Positions 14,063-20,434 of a stretch of 20,434 nucleotides of DNA are shown here, piece by piece; position 1 is the stretch's first letter; every line of letters starts with the position of its first letter. Origin of the DNA: JAVXAG01 sp040307645 (lineage in GTDB: Bacteria; Bacillota; Clostridia; Peptostreptococcales; Anaerovoracaceae). The stretch is from assembly GCA_040307645.1 (NCBI GenBank), contig JAWRJF010000022.1, positions 1-20,434 of the forward strand. Reading direction: 5' to 3'. The position numbers were made by a program, and so were the translations under genes. The notes beneath the pieces are model-generated. The model was not told the origin of the DNA, ran no database searches, and saw nothing but the letters and a program-made list of their open reading frames with translations.

Positions 14063-15325
14063 ATGTTTAAGAGAATTAAACTTATATATATAACCTTTAT
14101 AGTTCTTTTGGTTGCATTGAATTTAAGATTATTTTACATTCAAATAATAGGGCATAAAGATTTAGAACAGGGTGCAAAAAGTCAATATGTTATGAATTTA
14201 GAAGGTTTGGATACTAGAGGAGTAATCTATGACAGGAACCTTGTGGCCATTACTGATAGCTGTGATCATTATTATTATTTAATACTTAAAGAAAAGATTG
14301 ATCAGAATTTTTATGGACTATTAAACAAACTTTCGGCTGAAAAGGTCACTGTAAAAGATGGTGAATATGTTATTTATAGAAGCGAAAGATTTGACAAAAA
14401 TATAAACAAAAAACTTACAACAAAATATAATGCCTACGGTTTTAAATCTTGTAGCAGGTATAAGGATAATCAGATTGCATCCCATGTCATAGGATATCTT
14501 AACGAGTCAGAAAAAAAGGGGGTCTCTGGAATAGAAGTAATGTGTGAAGACATTTTGAAAGCTAAAAATAGAAAGCTGTGTTTATATGCAGACAGTCAAG
14601 GCAAGATTTTAAATGGAGTAGAACTTTTTATGGATTCAGATATAAAGAAAATGGAAATTAACTCTGTGGTTTTAACACTTGATATTGGTCTGCAAGAAAA
14701 AGTTGAACATATATTGAAGGATAATAGTGTAAATGGCAGTGTAATAATTTCTGAAATAGAAAGTGGTGATATTCTAGTTATGGCTAGCTCTCCTACGTTT
14801 AATCCTAATAAGGTATACGAGCACCTAAGGGCGGAGGGTGATGAGCTTATAAATAAAGCTTGTCAGGAAGAATATGATATAGGAAGAATTAAAGAAACCT
14901 TAAAATCAATTGCAAATAGAGAAGAAAAAAAAGATTTAGCGTCACTTTCCATGAAAATGGGGTTTGGTGAAGTGGTACTTGAGAAATTTCCTAACGAGAA
15001 ACCAGGGACGCTTCCGAGTAATAATTCTAAAGATGGTAAGATATTTGCAACACCAATACAAGTGGCAAGATTTTTATCTATTCTTGGAAATAAAGGAAAT
15101 AGTTCTAATTTAAAAATAATAAAAGATAATGTGGATTATGAAAAGGTGAGTATCATAAATGAGAATATAGCGGAAGAATCTCTAAAAAATATTAAGTGTT
15201 CTGATGGGTGGAGGGTTGGAATTATAAAAAACCAAAACATGAAATATGGTGTTACAGTAAAAATGAAAAATAATGAAGAAGAGGCAGAACTAGTCTATCA
15301 ACAAGTTTTGAATTTATTAAGATAA
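14063..15325 (+). CDS. Degenerate class B penicillin-binding protein, predicted catalytically inactive
   Basis: The 420 residues have the layout of an SpoVD/PBP2-like class B PBP: an N-terminal membrane anchor (about 6-28), the pedestal motif TRGVIYDRN (51-59), then a transpeptidase-like domain from about 200 with LTLDIGLQ (204-211) and VMASSPTFNPN (239-249). Where active enzymes read N(R)A...YEPGSTFK, this protein reads NKACQEEYDIGRIKE (264-278), so the Ser and Lys of SxxK are replaced by Arg and Glu. The segment that normally carries SxN is deleted: the sequence jumps to LSMKMGFGEVVLEKFPNEKP (295-314). TPIQVARFLSILGNKG (330-345) and GWRVGIIKN survive, but no KTG is present. The frame is intact with a good ribosome site, so it is probably a maintained pseudoenzyme rather than a decaying gene. 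It is convergent with sigK; a scaffolding role in spore wall or division is speculation. Confidence 0.82.
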   Translation: MFKRIKLIYITFIVLLVALNLRLFYIQIIGHKDLEQGAKSQYVMNLEGLDTRGVIYDRNLVAITDSCDHYYYLILKEKIDQNFYGLLNKLSAEKVTVKDGEYVIYRSERFDKNINKKLTTKYNAYGFKSCSRYKDNQIASHVIGYLNESEKKGVSGIEVMCEDILKAKNRKLCLYADSQGKILNGVELFMDSDIKKMEINSVVLTLDIGLQEKVEHILKDNSVNGSVIISEIESGDILVMASSPTFNPNKVYEHLRAEGDELINKACQEEYDIGRIKETLKSIANREEKKDLASLSMKMGFGEVVLEKFPNEKPGTLPSNNSKDGKIFATPIQVARFLSILGNKGNSSNLKIIKDNVDYEKVSIINENIAEESLKNIKCSDGWRVGIIKNQNMKYGVTVKMKNNEEEAELVYQQVLNLLR

Positions 15326-15339
15326 GTGGATTTAGTGTT

Positions 15340-15373
15340 TTTGGGGCTTTGACCTTTAATAATAAGCCCCAAA
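15340..15373. terminator. Hairpin between convergent PBP-like gene and sigK
   Basis: TTTGGGGCTT (15340-15349) pairs perfectly with AAGCCCCAAA (15364-15373) over 10 bp with a 14-base loop. T-rich flanks are modest on both strands; it probably serves both genes. Confidence 0.7.
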
Positions 15374-15378
15374 CTTTC

Positions 15379-16005
15379 CTATTCTTTTAAAACTACTTTT
15401 AATTTTTCTAAGGCTTTTTTTTCGATTCTTGATACATAAGACCTGCTAATTTTCAGGGCAGATGCAATTTCTCTTTGAGTTTTGATTCCGTTTCCATCTA
15501 AACCGTATCGCTTTACAACAACCGTTTTTTCCCTAGAATTAAGATGCTTATCTATAGCACGATAAAGCTTTCCAACTTCAATTTTTAAACTAATAGTTTC
15601 TAAAATTGCATCCGGATCAGTTCCTAAAATATCGTTAAAACTAATTTCGTTACCATCTTTATCAGTACCAATAGGCAGACTAAGAGATACCTCTTGACGA
15701 CTTTTTTTAGAGGTTCTTATACTCATCAAGATCTCATTTTCAATGCATTTAGCTGCATATGTTGCAAGCCTGGTTGATTTTTTGCTTGTATATGTATTTA
15801 CAGCTTTAATTAAGCCTATTGTTCCTATAGAAATCAGGTCATCTTGAAGAAAATTAGGCCCAACATATTTTTTGGCAATATGAGCAACAAGTCTTAAGTT
15901 TCTTTCGATTAAAATATTTTTTGCTTCTGAATTGCCATCTTCTAATAATTTTACATAACATTTTTCCTCTTTTTCTGTAAGTGGTTTTGGAAAAGAACTG
16001 CTCAT
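15379..16005 (-). CDS. sigK: Late mother-cell sporulation sigma factor SigK, no pro-sequence
   Basis: SigK directs RNA polymerase to late mother-cell genes for coat and cortex. The 208 residues contain region 2 (NLRLVAHIAKKY, 36-47; DDLISIGTIGLIKAV, 55-69; RLATYAAKCIENEIL, 79-93), the SigK-typical SLPIGTDKDGNEISF linker (109-123) and region 4 with the helix-turn-helix TQREIASALKISRSYVSRIE (176-195). The protein starts MSSSFPKPL, where the mature B. subtilis protein begins, so the roughly 20-residue inhibitory pro-sequence is absent. Upstream in-frame codons contain no ATG, GTG or TTG before a stop near 16072. The gene is uninterrupted, so no skin-type element lies in it here. A GAGGGGG ribosome site precedes the start. 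Confidence 0.93.
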   Translation of the reverse strand: MSSSFPKPLTEKEEKCYVKLLEDGNSEAKNILIERNLRLVAHIAKKYVGPNFLQDDLISIGTIGLIKAVNTYTSKKSTRLATYAAKCIENEILMSIRTSKKSRQEVSLSLPIGTDKDGNEISFNDILGTDPDAILETISLKIEVGKLYRAIDKHLNSREKTVVVKRYGLDGNGIKTQREIASALKISRSYVSRIEKKALEKLKVVLKE

Positions 16006-16032
16006 ATATGTAATCCCCCTCTTTAGAATAAA

Positions 16033-16061
16033 ACTATATGCTGAAAAAGGGGGAAAAGTGC
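16033..16061 (-). promoter_or_regulatory. Candidate sigma-E-type promoter of sigK
   Basis: On the minus strand GCACTTT (16061-16055) and CATATAGT (16040-16033) are separated by 14 bases. They match the sigma-E pattern (-35 about KMATATT, -10 about CATACAAT) at five of seven and six of eight positions. The predicted start would leave a leader of about 20 bases holding the ribosome site. Confidence 0.4.
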
Positions 16062-16102
16062 ATGGCTTACATTAAAACGGCATGACCTTATTTATTTATT
16101 GC

Positions 16103-16270
16103 TTATTTGTTATACTCAAATGATAAGCAATCTGTACATTGGCTCTGAGTAGGATTTGCTTCATGGGTACCTACAGTTATGCTGTCAAGAGAACAGTAAT
16201 CTTGTTCTCCTGCGTGATGTTTACACTGGGTTACAGTACATCTAACACAAGAATTTGATTTACAACTCAT
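16103..16270 (-). CDS. DUF1540 family small cysteine-rich protein
   Basis: This 55-residue protein starts MSCKSNSCVRCTVTQC and contains seven Cys (3, 8, 11, 16, 26, 45, 48). It has ITVGTHEANPTQSQCTDCLS (31-50) with the family's Ile-x-Val-Gly and C-terminal Cys-x-x-Cys, followed by Phe51. I recognise it as DUF1540, probably a small zinc- or metal-binding domain of unknown role. A GGAGG site lies 7 bases before ATG 16270. It sits 98 bases upstream of sigK on the same strand and may share its timing of expression. The clear ribosome site, Cys pattern and codon use support a real gene despite its size. Confidence 0.85.
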   Translation of the reverse strand: MSCKSNSCVRCTVTQCKHHAGEQDYCSLDSITVGTHEANPTQSQCTDCLSFEYNK

Positions 16271-16299
16271 AATTAACCTCCTTAATATATTTTACCCTT

Positions 16300-16328
16300 T
16301 TAGTATGCCTTAATAGGAAAAAATTATT
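16300..16328 (-). promoter_or_regulatory. Candidate sigma-E-type promoter of the DUF1540 gene
   Basis: On the minus strand AATAATT (16328-16322) and CATACTAA (16307-16300) are separated by 14 bases and resemble the sigma-E -35 and -10. The distance to the ATG is about 30 bases, nearly the same as in the sigK candidate. Confidence 0.35.
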
Positions 16329-16340
16329 AATTTGTTCCGC

Positions 16341-16369
16341 TTGTATATATAGTTAAAAAATGATATAAT
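16341..16369 (+). promoter_or_regulatory. Extended -10 promoter of the radC-mre operon
   Basis: TTGTAT (16341-16346) and TATAAT (16364-16369) are separated by 17 bases, and TG at 16361-16362 gives an extended -10 (TGATATAAT). The leader to radC is about 80 bases. Confidence 0.8.
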
Positions 16370-16455
16370 TTAGCGTGATATATTGTGATTTAATGATTTA
16401 AAATGAGTTGGGTGTTTTTGGTAATTCTGAAGAAAAAGGGATTAGGGAGGTTATT

Positions 16456-17145
16456 ATGCTAATAAAATCCATGCCAAAAACCGAAAGGCCAATTGAGAAG
16501 GCTATCGCTAAAGGAATAAATATTCTATCTAACACGGAACTTGTAGCTCTGATTCTACATACTGGGACTAGAGACAAGTCGGCAATTCATTTAGCTGAAG
16601 ATGTGATATCTAAAGATGAACAAGGTATAGCATATCTGGGAAGATGTTCCCTAGAGGAACTTATGGAAGTTAAAGGTATAGGTGTTTCTAAAGCGTGTGG
16701 GTTACTTGCAGCCATAGAACTGGGTAAAAGAATTGCTACGACTCCTAAAATGGATAGGGTCTGTGTGAATAGTTCAAAGGCAGTAGCCGATTTGTTTATG
16801 GAAGAAATGAGATATTTGAAAAAGGAACACTTTAAAAGTTTGCTGATTAATAGCAAAGGTGAGATTTTATCTGTGGAAGATGTTTCTATTGGCGAGCTTT
16901 CAAGTACAGTAGTACATCCTAGAGAAGTTTTTTGCGCTGCTGTAAAGAAAAGTGCTGCAGCTATAATTTTTGCGCACAATCATCCTAGTGGTGATCCAAC
17001 ACCTAGTAAGGAAGATGTGGTTACTACAGGCAGGCTTATTGAAAGCGGCGAACTTTTAGGAATTAAGGTATTAGATCATATCATAATAGGAGACGGTGAA
17101 TATTCAAGCCTGAGAGCTTTGGGTTTGTTTGATACGGAAAAATGA
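16456..17145 (+). CDS. radC: RadC family JAB-domain protein
   Basis: The 229 residues match RadC length. The N terminus has ERPIEKAIAKGINILSNTEL (10-29) and a helix-hairpin-helix segment around EVKGIGVSKACGLLAAIELG (71-90). The C-terminal MPN+/JAB domain has the metal motif HNHPSGDPTPSKED (175-188) and DHIIIGDGEYSS (207-218). The historic link to DNA repair is not well supported and the true activity is unclear; the motif suits a zinc hydrolase. ATG 16456 follows AGGGAGG (16444-16450); an earlier in-frame TTG at 16408 lies before the ribosome site. It is the first gene of the mre operon, a common order in Firmicutes, and lies 24 bases from mreB. Confidence 0.93.
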   Translation: MLIKSMPKTERPIEKAIAKGINILSNTELVALILHTGTRDKSAIHLAEDVISKDEQGIAYLGRCSLEELMEVKGIGVSKACGLLAAIELGKRIATTPKMDRVCVNSSKAVADLFMEEMRYLKKEHFKSLLINSKGEILSVEDVSIGELSSTVVHPREVFCAAVKKSAAAIIFAHNHPSGDPTPSKEDVVTTGRLIESGELLGIKVLDHIIIGDGEYSSLRALGLFDTEK

Positions 17146-17169
17146 TTTCTTATATTGGAGGTAATATTA

Positions 17170-18213
17170 ATGGTAAATTTATTTACATCAAAAAACATGG
17201 GGATTGATCTAGGTACAGCAAATACGCTGATTTACATAAAAGATAACGGGATTGTATTGAATGAACCTTCCGTTATTGCAATTGATAAGAATAGATCTGT
17301 CACTCTTGCAGTTGGAAAAGATGCAAAGGAGATGTTGGGAAAAGCGCCTAAACATATTTCGGTAGTACGCCCACTTCAAGACGGGGTTATTTCTGATTTT
17401 GATAGAACTGCAGATATGTTAAAGGCATTTATTGAAAAGGCTCTTGCATCAACAAAATTTAAAAACTTTAGGGTGGTTGTAGGCGTTCCAAGTGGCGTAA
17501 CTGAAGTTGAAAAGAGAGCTGTTGAAGAAGTAGTTAGGCAAATGGGTGCAAGCGAAGTTTACATACTTGAAGAACCTATGGCAGCAGCAATTGGAGCCGG
17601 GTTAGAGGTAGATGGATCAACTGGTTGCATGATTGCTGATATTGGCGGAGGAACTACTGATATTGCTATTATAGCTTTAGGAGGGATCGTTGCTAGTGCA
17701 TCTATAAGACATGCCGGCGACAGATTTAACGAGGCAATTATTCAATATATGAGAAAAAAATATGCACTTTTCATTGGTGAAAAGACAGCAGAAGAATTGA
17801 AGATCAACATTGGTTGTGCATGTTTAGATATTGATGAAAATGGCAATGAAATTATTGAGACTATGGATGCAAGAGGCAGAGACTTAATTTCTGGTCTGCC
17901 AAAGACATTATCTGTTACAAATAGGGATATGATGATTGCACTTCAAGAATCAATGGATATCATTGTAGATGGAATAAAATCCACAATCGAAATGGCACCA
18001 CCTGAAATTTCAGCTGATATTGCAACCGATGGTATGATTTTATCAGGCGGTGGCGGCATGATAAAAAATCTAGACCAACTAATCGAAAAGAGAACTGGAA
18101 TGAAGGTAAGAGTTGCAGAAAATCCTTTTGATGCAGTTGCAACCGGCACAGGGACAAGCTTAAACGATATAGAAAAATTGAAGATTTATGCATCAAGCAT
18201 AAAAAGAAGATAG
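17170..18213 (+). CDS. mreB: Rod shape-determining actin homologue MreB
   Basis: MreB filaments under the membrane steer the elongation wall-synthesis machinery. The 347 residues show the actin-fold nucleotide motifs: GIDLGTANTLIYIKDNGIV (11-29, phosphate 1), ADIGGGTTDIAIIALGG (156-172, phosphate 2), LEEPMAAAIGAGLEV (133-147) and LSGGGGMIKNLDQLI (291-305, adenosine). AGDRFNEAIIQYMRKKY (182-198) is family-typical. The ATG at 17170 follows TGGAGG (17156-17161); an in-frame TTG at 17155 overlaps that site and is unlikely. The C-terminal tail after the last motif ends in basic residues. The gene is co-transcribed with radC, mreC, mreD and the PBP2-like gene. MreB and Mbl cannot be separated from sequence here; the position beside mreC and mreD favours MreB. 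Confidence 0.95.
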   Translation: MVNLFTSKNMGIDLGTANTLIYIKDNGIVLNEPSVIAIDKNRSVTLAVGKDAKEMLGKAPKHISVVRPLQDGVISDFDRTADMLKAFIEKALASTKFKNFRVVVGVPSGVTEVEKRAVEEVVRQMGASEVYILEEPMAAAIGAGLEVDGSTGCMIADIGGGTTDIAIIALGGIVASASIRHAGDRFNEAIIQYMRKKYALFIGEKTAEELKINIGCACLDIDENGNEIIETMDARGRDLISGLPKTLSVTNRDMMIALQESMDIIVDGIKSTIEMAPPEISADIATDGMILSGGGGMIKNLDQLIEKRTGMKVRVAENPFDAVATGTGTSLNDIEKLKIYASSIKRR

Positions 18214-18225
18214 GATAAATTGGGT

Positions 18226-19044
18226 ATGAAATGGATTAAGACACATAAGTTAATAACTTTTTTAATAGTTGTGGTACTTGTTACATTCATATTTTTAATG
18301 ACAGCAATTGCTACGGGGGGACAGGGCAATTTTATTACCAGATTATTAAATACAGGGGTTAGTGCTACAACGGAACCTCTAGTTAAAGCCGCAAGAGGAA
18401 TATCGGATAATGTAACAGGAATTTTTTCATATAAAGAGTTACAAGAGGAAAATAGAGCTCTAAAAGAAGAAAACAATCAGTTAAAGCAGAAGGTTACAGA
18501 TTCAGCACTTTCAGCAAATCAATTGGAAGAATTAAAAAATCTTACCAAAGCGTTAAATTATAAAGGTATTAAATCCTCTAAAGACATTGTTTCAGGTGAT
18601 GTGATATCAATGGACGGTACAAATTGGATGAATTTATTTACTATTAATGTAGGTACTGAAAGTGGAGTGAAAATAGGAAATGTAGTTACATGTGGAGAAG
18701 GTTTAATAGGTAGAGTAATTGATACCGGTAGCGGTTGGTCTAAAGTTGTGGCAGTAATAGACGAAGCTAACAAAGTCAGCTTTAAGATTAGCAGAAATCT
18801 AAAACAAATTGGTATAGTTTCAGGATCTTCTGATGGCAAATTAAAGGGATATATGTTAGATGCATCTGCAAATATAGCAGAGGGGGATGTAATTATTACA
18901 TCTGGCATGGGAATGTATCCTGAGGGTATAGAAATAGGGAAAATATCAAAAATAAAATATGATAGCGATACACAGTTAAAAACTATAGAAGTAAAGTCTT
19001 CTGTAAACTTTAAGACTCTACAGAAAGTAGTGGTGATTCTATGA
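18226..19044 (+). CDS. mreC: Rod shape-determining protein MreC
   Basis: MreC is a bitopic membrane protein that organises PBP2 and RodA in the elongation complex. The 272 residues contain one membrane helix (about 9-29), a heptad-like coiled coil (about 68-110, rich in Glu, Lys, Asn and Leu) and the extracytoplasmic beta-barrel part. Family motifs include GTNWMNLFTINVGTESGVKIGNVV with the later VIITSGMGMYPEGIEIGKI (about 224-242). ATG 18226 is preferred because the nearest Shine-Dalgarno (AGGA, 18212-18215) is 10 bases away; a TTG at 18220 is possible and would add two residues. The stop overlaps the start of mreD (ATGA). Confidence 0.92.
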   Translation: MKWIKTHKLITFLIVVVLVTFIFLMTAIATGGQGNFITRLLNTGVSATTEPLVKAARGISDNVTGIFSYKELQEENRALKEENNQLKQKVTDSALSANQLEELKNLTKALNYKGIKSSKDIVSGDVISMDGTNWMNLFTINVGTESGVKIGNVVTCGEGLIGRVIDTGSGWSKVVAVIDEANKVSFKISRNLKQIGIVSGSSDGKLKGYMLDASANIAEGDVIITSGMGMYPEGIEIGKISKIKYDSDTQLKTIEVKSSVNFKTLQKVVVIL

Positions 19045-19541
19045 AGTATTGGCATTCCTTATTAATGTATTTTGGCGCATTTTTGCTCCAACCTGTACTT
19101 TATAGTTTTGCCCCTCAGCTTGGAATAACACCTAATTTGATATTATGCCTGACTGTTGTTTTAGTTCTGCTATATGACGACAACTATTATGGTATTTTTA
19201 ATGGCGCTATTTTTGGTCTTTTATCCGATGTATGTTATGGACAGTATTTTGGTATAAATTCACTGGCCTTTGTTATAATTGCAATAATAGTATTGTTTTT
19301 GCGGGAGTTCGCTAATGTAGAAAATGTATTTACTGCAGTGATTACTGGAGCTGTTTCTACATGGCTACACGTTTCAATTGTATGGCTTATAATGAAATTA
19401 GCAGGGAGTCCATATGATTATATGATGGCAATCGAAATACTTCCGTTGTCTATTATTTTTAATGAAGTAATAATTGTTATTTTGTATTTCATTTTAATAA
19501 AAAGGGTTATTAAATTTCGTAGAGATAGGTATTTTAAATGA
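19041..19541 (+). CDS. mreD: Rod shape-determining membrane protein MreD
   Basis: The 166-residue, highly hydrophobic protein has about five membrane segments (around 6-25, 30-48, 50-75, 85-115 and 130-157) and the MreD pattern of position, length and GxxxGLxxD (GAIFGLLSDV, 54-63). It works with MreC in the elongasome. Its ATG at 19041 overlaps the mreC TGA and its own TGA overlaps the following ATG, so translation of mreC, mreD and PBP2 is coupled. The sequence is poorly conserved in this family, so context carries part of the call. Confidence 0.88.
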   Translation: MKYWHSLLMYFGAFLLQPVLYSFAPQLGITPNLILCLTVVLVLLYDDNYYGIFNGAIFGLLSDVCYGQYFGINSLAFVIIAIIVLFLREFANVENVFTAVITGAVSTWLHVSIVWLIMKLAGSPYDYMMAIEILPLSIIFNEVIIVILYFILIKRVIKFRRDRYFK

Positions 19542-20434
19542 ATAAAAAATTTACAGATTCCAGATTTTATCAGATCGTAGGCTTTATTTTAGTTCTAATG
19601 ATCATTCTCTGTGTAAGGTTATTTATTCTGAATGTAATGCAAGAAGATACTTGGAAATCAGAAGCAACTGGTCAAAGTGTAAAAGAAATATATACCTCAG
19701 CACCTAGAGGTGAGATTCTTGACCGTTATGGAAGAGTAATTGCAACTAATAAACAAGTCTTTGCAGTAACGTTTAATTCTAGTGGTCTTACTACTGAGGA
19801 AATCAATAGTTCAATTTATAAGTTAATAAATACGCTGATAAAAAACGGAGATAAATATACAGATAATTTTCCGATAAAAATAAATAAAAATGGTGAGTTT
19901 TATTATACTTACGAAAGAAACACAAAAAAATGGCTTTCTAAACAAGGGTTTCCGACAGATGCCACTGCTCAAGAGGCCTTTAAACTTCTAAGAAATAAAT
20001 ATAATATAGACTCAAAGTTGTCAAGATATGATGCCATGGATAGGCTTCAGAATGATTATGGTGTATATCCGCCAATATATGTGAAAAAGATGATATATAC
20101 TAACGATATTGAGCTTGAAAACTTTCTAGGCAAATTTGGATTTATTCAAGAAGATATAGATAAAGGGATTTCTGCAGAAAAGGCATTTAAGACTCTAAGA
20201 AAAGATTTTAAGATAGATAAAAACTTGTCTGATTTGGAGGCAAGAAAAATTTTCATAGTTAGAAATGAAGTAGCTACTTTAAGCTACAGTAGATATATTC
20301 CGATTAAGGTTGCGTCAGATATTAGTAAAGAAACCATTGCATATCTAGAAGAAATGAGTATCCCTGGGGTAGATATTACTTCGGAAACTAAGCGATATTA
20401 CCCAAATGGCAGCTTGGCATCACATATACTGGGG
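19538..20434 (+). CDS. Penicillin-binding protein 2-like transpeptidase (3' end outside window)
   Basis: The frame is open from ATG 19538 to the window edge, 299 codons. It has a membrane anchor (about residues 10-33) and the pedestal motif SAPRGEILDRYGRVIATN (about 55-72), typical of class B PBPs of the PBP2/MrdA type. The last visible residues, KRYYPNGSLASHILG, are the usual end of the pedestal. The transpeptidase domain with SxxK lies beyond the edge and cannot be checked. Residues about 143-275 contain two related units: AQEAFKLLRNKYNIDSKLS (144-162) and AEKAFKTLRKDFKIDKNLS (213-231), a 69-residue period that enlarges the head region. The ATGA overlap with mreD and the operon context support the elongasome PBP. 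RodA and Min genes would be expected next. Confidence 0.9.
   Translation, partial: MNKKFTDSRFYQIVGFILVLMIILCVRLFILNVMQEDTWKSEATGQSVKEIYTSAPRGEILDRYGRVIATNKQVFAVTFNSSGLTTEEINSSIYKLINTLIKNGDKYTDNFPIKINKNGEFYYTYERNTKKWLSKQGFPTDATAQEAFKLLRNKYNIDSKLSRYDAMDRLQNDYGVYPPIYVKKMIYTNDIELENFLGKFGFIQEDIDKGISAEKAFKTLRKDFKIDKNLSDLEARKIFIVRNEVATLSYSRYIPIKVASDISKETIAYLEEMSIPGVDITSETKRYYPNGSLASHILG

Noticed and set aside
14063..15325. PBP-like gene as a frameshifted pseudogene or as an active SpoVD
   Set aside because: The frame is continuous from membrane anchor to the usual C terminus, so there is no frameshift; SxxK, SxN and KTG are absent, so it is not an active enzyme.
15379..16005. skin-type prophage insertion in sigK
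   Set aside because: The sigK frame is complete with regions 2 to 4 intact, and no recombinase or att-like break is present in the window.
1..20434. CRISPR arrays, tRNA or rRNA genes, transposons
   Set aside because: No regularly spaced repeats, cloverleaf-like segments, transposase frames or terminal inverted repeats were seen on reading both strands.

Overview
The window is AT-rich, densely coded DNA from an endospore-forming member of the Clostridia (low-GC Firmicutes). The evidence is intact sigK, a YlmC/YmxH-type gene, the radC-mreBCD-PBP2 gene order, GGAGG-type ribosome binding sites and frequent TATAAT promoters. SigK starts directly at its mature N terminus, as in Clostridioides difficile. 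I cannot fix the genus from sequence alone. No tRNA, rRNA, CRISPR array, insertion sequence or prophage is visible; this looks like chromosomal backbone.

Layout. (1) 1-973: 3' part of coaBC (coenzyme A synthesis) and its terminator. (2) 1012-4226: a metal-themed segment. A 10TM putative heavy-metal/manganese exporter and a Fur-family regulator are transcribed from a promoter that carries a perfect 13-bp dyad at the start point. They are followed by a NifU-like Fe-S scaffold protein and a GGGtGRT protein, a conserved pair of unknown function. (3) 4245-9957: a uridine-phosphorylase-family enzyme (minus strand) divergent from a four-gene BMP/Nup-type nucleoside ABC importer (lipoprotein, fused ATPase, two permeases), which together make a nucleoside uptake and phosphorolysis unit. 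(4) 10008-11227: a lipoprotein that looks like a trigger factor anchored outside the membrane. (5) 11300-13983: ylmC/ymxH-like gene, then nrdR, cmk and a DUF1015 gene in a tight run. (6) 14063-15325: a class B PBP homologue whose transpeptidase domain has lost its catalytic motifs. (7) 15379-16270, minus strand: sigK and a 55-residue Cys-rich DUF1540 protein, both with sigma-E-like promoter candidates. (8) 16341-20434: radC and the cell-shape genes mreB, mreC, mreD and a PBP2-like gene cut by the window edge, in one operon with ATGA overlaps.

The strongest leads are the catalytically dead PBP beside sigK, the scaffold/GGGtGRT pair next to a Fur-controlled metal transporter, and SigK made without a pro-sequence. 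None of these can be called a proven new system from sequence alone.
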